This document shows, in pieces, positions 53,530 to 64,000 of a DNA stretch of 64,000 nucleotides; position 1 is the first letter of the stretch; the number at the start of each line of letters is the position of its first letter. The notes under the pieces are model-generated. The model saw only the letters and a program-made list of their open reading frames with translations, did not search any database and was not told the origin of the DNA. The stretch lies in assembly GCA_020086605.1 (NCBI GenBank), contig JACBWW010000020.1:15740411-15804410 (forward strand). The letters are read 5' to 3'. This DNA comes from Lanius collurio (lineage: Eukaryota; Chordata; Aves; Passeriformes; Laniidae). The position numbers were made by a program, and so were the translations under genes.

Positions 53530-54291
53530 ATCACAGAATCATTTCAGTTGGAAAAGACCTCTGAGATCATCAAGTCCAATCTTTGACAAATCAACACCTT
53601 GTCAACTAGACCAAAGCACTAACTGCCACATCTGGTTGCTTCTTGAACGCCTCCAGGGATGGTGACCCCACCACCTCACTGTGTAGTCCTTTCCAATGTT
53701 TAATAACCCTTTCTGTGAAGAAATTCCTCCTGATGTCTAACCTGAACCTCCCTGGTACAGCTTGAGGACATTTGTTCTTTGCATGTTGCTGGTTGCCCCA
53801 GGAAAAATACCGACAACTTCCTTTCAGGTAGTTGTAGAGAGAGATAAGGTCCCACCAAGGCTCCTTTTTCTCCATGTTAAACAACCCCAGCTCCCTCAGC
53901 TGTTCCTAATATGACTTACACTCCAGACCCTTCACCAGCTCCGTTGCCCTTCCCTGGACTCACTCCAGGACCTCAATGTCTTTCTTGTGGTGAGGGGCTT
54001 AAAACTGAACACAGCACTTTAGGTGCAGCCTCACCAGTGCCGAGCACAGGGGGATGGTGACTGCCCTGATCCTGCTGGCCGCACTATTGCTTGTACAGGC
54101 CAGGATACCATTGGCCTTCTTGGCCACCTGGGCATACACTGGCTCATGTTCAGCTTCTGGCAGCCAGCACCCCCAGGTCCTTTTTTGCTGGGCCATTTTC
54201 CAACCACTCTGTCTCTAGCCTGTAGCACTGCCTGGGGCTGTTTGACCAAAGCATAGGACCTGGCACTTGACCTAACAAGACCTCACACACC
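53530..54291 (-). mobile_element. CR1 LINE, 5'-truncated, antisense orientation
   Basis: The + strand starts with the reverse complement of a CR1 3' end: tcacagaatcatttcagttg gaaaagacctctgagatcatc. It extends through the 3' region into minus-strand reverse-transcriptase C-terminal sequence. Recognisable residues are [42 protein letters not shown] and [16 protein letters not shown], in the expected order on the minus strand, but in two open pieces separated by stops and indels. The right edge, near gcataggacctggcacttga, is the 5' truncation point. It is the best-preserved CR1 coding remnant in the window, together with the 7.2-kb copy. Confidence 0.94.
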
Positions 54292-54904
54292 TTTTTCTCC
54301 TACAGAAGTCTCATATCTACAAATGCTTTGTAATTTTCTGATGGAAAAAAAGGTTTCTGCAAAACTGAAGTTTGCTGTGTGAAAATTCTGATCCCATTAA
54401 AAAACACTTAACAGCTTCTGTGTGGAAAATAGAATGCTTTTATCCTATTGTCCTGGAGTCAATGTAGCTTTCTGTTCTATTTTTCCTGTCAGAAGTGTAG
54501 TTCACAAGAACCATGGCCTCCTGTGAACAAGGCCAGTGAATACTGAATAATTTGAGTACATGCTCCTTCTCCCCTCTTCCCACTACTTTGGATAGAATAA
54601 GAGAAGAACTGGGTACCATATGCTGCATCAGTCTTCACTGAAAACAGCAACAGGAACACTGATCTCCTTGGAAAGGAAGGCAAGCACAATTGATTCAGTA
54701 CTGTGCTCTCTAGTTCCCTGGCTTCCTTGCTTAGCTGGACTGCAGACTTTAATAAAGAGATGCAGCTCCCCTGGCCTTCTTAGAAGAGAACATGAGTAGA
54801 GCCAGTATGTATATTCTTCCTACTTAATTTCAGGTAAAATTTTTTCCCCTGATTTCTGTGCAGTACTGGGAATTGAGCACCAGGAGCAGGCAAGAGGTGG
54901 GGGA

Positions 54905-55011
54905 GAACCAAAAATACCCCGCAAAGAAGCAAGCAAAAAACCCAACACAAAACACACACACAAATTCCAAACATAAACCCAAAATTCCACACTCAAAACC
55001 CCACATCACCA
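54905..55011. repeat. A/C-rich low-complexity tract
   Basis: About 100 bases nearly free of G, with aacccaacacaaaacacaca-type sequence and a short (CA)n. Confidence 0.8.
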
Positions 55012-56261
55012 CTTGAATCCTCTTACCATAAAACAGCTCTTTTGCAGGTGAGGATATAGATCTTCCCTTGGAGTTCCAAGGGAGGGCAGCTAACTTGCTG
55101 AACAGCTAACAGCTGCTTCTAATGCTTTAGCATGCTTGCAGCATAGGAATGAATATGATTGTTTACAATTTGCAAATTTATCATTCACCATTCTTTCAAA
55201 ACTCTGCCCTTCCTATTCTTGTATCACATAAACATGGAAGATACTCTTTCCCAATTAGTAAGAGCTTGCAGTCACAGCAGGATTTACATGTATTGCTTTT
55301 CTACATTTATGGCATTATTGCAGTCAATATTAATATTCTGATTATCACTTCATATTTAATTTTAAATTGCAATTTCCATTATGTTTGTTTTGATTAAGTT
55401 TTAATGTATCTGAATTTCACTGCATCTCATTTACTGTGAGGCTTCCAGATACTGGATTAGTGGATGGTTCCCAAGGATAAAATTTAAATTTAAGATTGTT
55501 TGAGTGTACAGTGTGCATCCTACAATCACCAATATACACTGCTGTGTCTTAGAAATATTAAATTGGTGCACTTAATGTATTCGATTTGCTGCACAGTGCC
55601 TTCATGTGTGAACTCATGTATAGAGCTAACATGTTGTTGACCTAGAATAGCTAAATAGTCACAAAATGTTATTTCATTTGCTATATTTTGCTAATAACTG
55701 CATCCACAATATTCATTTTTAGCTGTTAAGACTTTCAGAGTGTGCTTTGATATTCAGTTATTACTTAAATATATCAAAATATGCTAAACTGCTTTTAAAT
55801 ACATGAAATAATAACAGAGCCCAGATTAAGGCCACCTTGGAAAAAGGAAAAAAACCAAGGTCTTCTAGACCACCAAGCTGAACATTGCACACTAAAAGAT
55901 TCTCTATTTTCTCCTTAAAATACGGAAATTGTAAAAGACAAAACAACTGCCAGTACAGCAGACACGTGAACTCATCTTTTATTCCAACAGAATCCATAAC
56001 TCAGGTGATAAAGATGGTGAAGTAGTAGTTCTGTGTCTCCTGGAAGGGTAGATTATAATATGGCAATGTATTCTGCATTATATTCTACTGTGCTGACTGG
56101 TAAATCACAGAGTAGAAATTACCAGAAAATCCAAATTCTTCAGCTATTTTAATGTATCTCTTCTGGTTTCAGAGATCTGTAGAGGTTTAACAGGAAAGAA
56201 GAAAAATCCATTATTGCCCTTACATTATCTATACATATTGCTCCAAAAAAGAATAGGAAAC

Positions 56262-56285
56262 AAAAAAAAAAAAAAAAAAAAAAAA
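56262..56285. repeat. Poly-A run (24 bases)
   Basis: Twenty-four A bases in a row. No upstream gene-like sequence or flanking duplication shows it to be a retrocopy tail. Confidence 0.9.
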
Positions 56286-59200
56286 GGAATTATGATTGTA
56301 TGGTAACTCTTCAATCTTTTCCTTACAGGAAGTATAAATTGTTCATCTAACTTCAAGTACCATATGCTTCAGTGGTCCATTCATTTTCATAAAAATTTAT
56401 ATTCCTCAAATGGACTGTGAGGCTTGGTGCCAGTATTTATCTATGAGGCTGCTTTAATTCAGATTACAAAATAACTTGCAATTTTGAGTGAAATAGACTA
56501 GTTTCTTTTACTCACATTTTCACAGAACGTCTCCTACCTAGGACTAGCATGTAATTATTTGTCTTAGCAACCTAACCCACCTTATTAAAGCACTGATACA
56601 GATTTTCTTATAGTACACATCTGCATAAATACATTTACAAACTCCAAGTTTGATACAAAGAAATAAGAAACTTGCACAATTATTAAGAAAGAGGAAAAAA
56701 ATCTCATTCTAATCAATCAAAATTTGTCACATAAAAAATGGAAACTAGACCAGATACACATCAAAACAGCTTTGTCAATAGTGCTCAAACATTTACCACT
56801 CTAATGGTTCACTATGCTCTGAAAATGAAAGAAGGCACTTTTGGAAAGCACGAATGGCACTATTAAATCTACTGAAATACCATGATTTTTCAGCAGAAGT
56901 ACGGATTTTTTTAATTACAGAAAGTGCAGTTCAGCAAAAAAAATGTTCGGTGTGTTTCTATAAAAAGTGAATTATTTTTAAAAACAAATCACTTGAAAGA
57001 AGAGTTTGCTGCAGAATCAGATTCTCTTTTTTTATGTTGGGTCCTGCTTTTAACTCATGAATAGAAATTCTTAAATATGAAATTTAAACAGTGTGATTTA
57101 TTTTCATATCTAGACTGATGCTTGAGATCTTGGGAAGCTTTCATAAAAAGCTAAAAAATTCTGCAGCCAATTACCACTACAGATGTGACAGATTCAGAAA
57201 TTATTCATATACTCTAGAGCTTGAAAGCACAAAATCCCAGCAAATTTTACAGGGTAGAAGACAAGTAGTCATTAAATCCCCACTTCACTTGCACCTCTGT
57301 ACAATATAAAAAATAATACAAAACCTCCAAGACGTAGCTAGCCAGCATTTTATACTTCACTAATGAGAGATAAGAAAGGGAAGACTGTTTTCCATTAAAA
57401 AAAACAATTAAAAAGTCTATAACTAAAAAATTTGGGTTATTATAGTGCAGATAAAATTTGCTTTTCATTAAAACAATCTTTAACTATGCTTTTTAAAATA
57501 CAAACTTACCACAACAGGGACTCTTGCAATCATGACATCAGACCATTTTGCTTAGTACAACATTGAATGAGTAATACCCCCACATATTGAGGAATGGAAA
57601 AAATAGATAATTTCCTCAGTTAAGAACACTGAGATTCCTTTAGGATGAAGCTCAGATTTTTTTCCCTCATTAACAGTTGCTGGCTTGCCACGTACTTCTC
57701 CACAGTATAGCATGATTGCAGACCAGAGGATCACTCTCTCTACTGAGATGCTGCTAACAGCAGTATTTCATAAAAAGCACAGCTGGATGATACAAAATTT
57801 CTTAATAGACTATGATGCTAAAGATAGCAATTCAACTTCTTCTAGTAGTCATAGTTAAGAGACAGTTTCTTTCTCTTTTACTTGATCACATCCTTTAAGA
57901 TCTTTTGTAGCTTACCATGGCTATTTTTTCTCTTGGTTGAGCTTTGAGAACCATCACATAGACACCACTCTCAAGTGTTTCTTGTTTTTTGTAGGGCAGC
58001 ATAACAATTCCACAAAAATAGCCTTAAGTCCTAGTGAAAACATAAAGAAAACCAAGAAGAAAGAAATTAAATTATGTAGAATTGGAATTTCTGCTCCATC
58101 TGTGCTGCAGACTGCATAGGCTCTGCTGGATCAGGCAGAAGATGTAGAGGATACCAGGTGCAGCACTGAGGATTCACATTTTATCAGTCATCTATGAAAG
58201 CTTTTCTACCTAAAGAAGCTTGAAATAGGACAGGTTAGGAAAAAGATACAACACATGAAACTGCCCCAGAATAGTGGGGGGCAGGCTTTAGGAGTGTTTG
58301 TGATGTTGAGTGAGGGCGTTTGTTTTGTTTTTTCTTGTTTGGTTCATTTTTGGTTTGTTTTTTCATTTTCATTTTCTCTCATCCAATTTCCAACTGGTGT
58401 TCGTGTATGTGTAAGAGGAACTAAGGGCAAACTTTTCTTTAATGATGCTTCTAACCCACCTGTGTTCAAGTTGTACATTCAAAAACTTGCTCCCTTGGTG
58501 TTCATGCTCCTCTGTACCACTGTTTAAATTAAATCACCTACTCAGCAAAGCACAGCAAATACCTAACCACATTACTTTGTAGTTCCAGGCTTGAGCAGCA
58601 TGGTCTGAAAAGCAAAGATGTCCTGACCTCCTCCTAGGGACCCAGGGCAGCAAAAAAAATGAACAAACCTTCAGCATACAATCTCTTGTGTCTCTTGTGG
58701 GTAGCAGCCATCTTGCAGGCCTGAAAAGGGGCATATCTATGAAATCGTTGTAAATATGGGGTCTGTGCTCACAGTGGATGTAATTGTCCTATTGTATATA
58801 ACCACTGAGCATCAATCGTATTTCATCCATTAAAAAAACCCCAAAGCTACCGGCCCAGGGCAAGGAGGAACAGTATTTTTATTAACAATTTTCACTGGTA
58901 AGCCTGTAGTTTATAGCTCTGTTGGATGCAACATTTCAGGTAGAAAGTTTTTTTGAAAGGTAACAATTCTGCTTTGATTTCATGGCAGTGATACAGTCTT
59001 AAGCTGCTAAAGATGAAGAGCACAAATTGTATCAGACAGCTTTTATGCTGTTTCTTCAAAAATTAGAGTCCAGGCTACGATTTGTGACAATGACAGCAGT
59101 AAGGTTTTCTATCACATAAAAGAAAATCTTACTCCTGACCAATTTTTTCAGTAATAGCTGTGATTTTGATGCACTTCTACCATAAAAAATGTGTGACAAA

Positions 59201-60050
59201 GTGACCTGTCACTTGAAAACAGGGCTGCGGGAGGAGATGAGGAAGAGAAAACCAGTAGTCCACATACTGCTGTTCTAACCATCTTTTAAGAACTCCATGA
59301 GCTACAAAGTACATGGGCTTTTCACTTGAAAAAAATTGATTACCTTTAAAATCACCAATTTCCCAGAAAGACATATACAGGAGAGTAAATCAGACCATAA
59401 GCCTTTAGCACAATTTCTTTTCAGACAAATTGAAAGCTGCAAGGCTGCATAAATGGTATTTCACCGAAGTTATAACATGATAGCTAAGAAAAGGTGTTGA
59501 TTTTCTATACAGTAAAATCAAATTGGCAAGGACAGAAAGCACCACATTTCCCAGGCTGAGACGAGATATGCCTGGCTATCTAAAGCATTACATCTGGCAG
59601 CTCCAGCAGAGGTGGAATGGGAAGTTATCCATTATGTTCTGAGGTTGTAGTTGTTCTTTCTGAGGAGGGCTAGGTCTTTCTGGATTGTGGGGGCAATCTT
59701 TCAGGATGGAGGGAGGGAATATCAGAAGAATGTCCTCAGTGCTATGCAGTGCTATTTGGCTGAGGTCAGCTAGACACTGTTCTTTTCACATTAAAAAAAA
59801 AAAAAAAAATTAGAAACCAAGTTTGATCCACAGACTGGAGACCCAAATGTGCCACATATTCCCTCTGGGCCAACAGATTTTGAAAGCCTGGTGCAGTCAC
59901 TGCCACTGGTGAGTAGTGTCAAGTTTGACACTAACATGAACAAGCCAAGACCATGATCATGCCTAACGGTAACAATGCCTTAACGATCCTTGAATTTCCT
60001 ATTGCTACTGATACTCAGTTACTGAGACTGATCTAAAAATAAACTTCTGG

Positions 60051-60100
60051 TCAGTTAATCAGTGTCAAAGTACAAAAAGCCTTTCTTGTTTCTTCCCTAG
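60051..60100 (+). promoter_or_regulatory. Splice acceptor region of the GABRB exon
   Basis: A pyrimidine-rich tract at about 60080-60098 (CTTTCTTGTTTCTTCCCT) ends in AG at 60099-60100. A possible branch-point motif, GTTAATC at 60054-60060, lies about 42 bases upstream of the junction. The branch point is inferred from position and motif only. Confidence 0.85.

Positions 60101-64000
<3,900 letters not shown>

Larger units (their letters stand above)
54292..60050. other. Intron immediately upstream of the GABRB exon, no gene seen
   Basis: About 5.8 kb of AT-rich sequence. It holds an A/C-rich tract at 54905-55011, a run of 24 A at 56262-56285, a T/G-rich tract at about 58315-58370 and a run of 17 A at 59793-59809. 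The preceding 68-bp GABRB exon was looked for by its expected residues (a segment ending SEVNM) and not found. Confidence 0.6.

Noticed and set aside
56262..56285. Poly-A run as the tail of a processed pseudogene or SINE
   Set aside because: No gene-like or SINE-like sequence precedes it, and no flanking duplication was found.

Overview
The window reads as a bird nuclear genome, mostly the inside of one very large intron. Two observations support this. First, the only recognisable protein-coding sequence is a single exon of a vertebrate GABA-A receptor beta subunit, at 60101-60321 on the + strand. Second, the interspersed repeats are the avian set: several 5'-truncated CR1 LINEs and avian endogenous-retrovirus LTRs, with no L1 or Alu-like sequence. 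Repeats that I can recognise cover roughly a tenth of the window, which fits the low repeat load of birds. I cannot name the species.

The exon is the 221-bp exon of the extracellular ligand-binding domain. It has a clean acceptor, a clean donor and an open frame of 73 codons plus two bases. Compared from memory with the family, the Ser-Trp-Arg and Ser-Tyr-Ser-Gly residues fit beta-1 (GABRB1) best. The preceding and following exons were not found, so 1-60100 should be upstream intron and 60322-64000 the start of the downstream intron.

Layout. 1-7.2 kb: unique AT-rich intron. 7.2-8.0 kb: CR1 (+) with a near-complete 3' end. 8.0-29.0 kb: intron with only small repeats and inverted repeats. 29.0-29.8 kb: CR1 (-) followed by a TG/TA microsatellite. 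About 30.5 kb: a MIR-like SINE relic. 38.5 kb: old CR1 relic (+). 39.5-41.5 kb: an ERVL-type solo LTR containing a long (TC)n tract, then a second LTR-like element abutting a truncated CR1 (-). 47.4-50.0 kb: an old CR1 (+) whose ORF2 pieces are still collinear, cut in its 3' part by a 1,046-bp LTR-like insertion flanked by a 6-bp target-site duplication. 53.5-54.3 kb: CR1 (-). 54.3-60.1 kb: unique intron. 60.1-60.3 kb: the GABRB exon. 60.3-64 kb: intron.

No RNA gene, CRISPR array, bacterial feature or novel multigene system is visible. Almost every short open frame in the window is chance intronic ORF or CR1 debris. The two points most worth a second look are the exon's Gln in place of the loop-A Leu that lines the GABA site (mature position 99), and the nested LTR-in-CR1 insertion.
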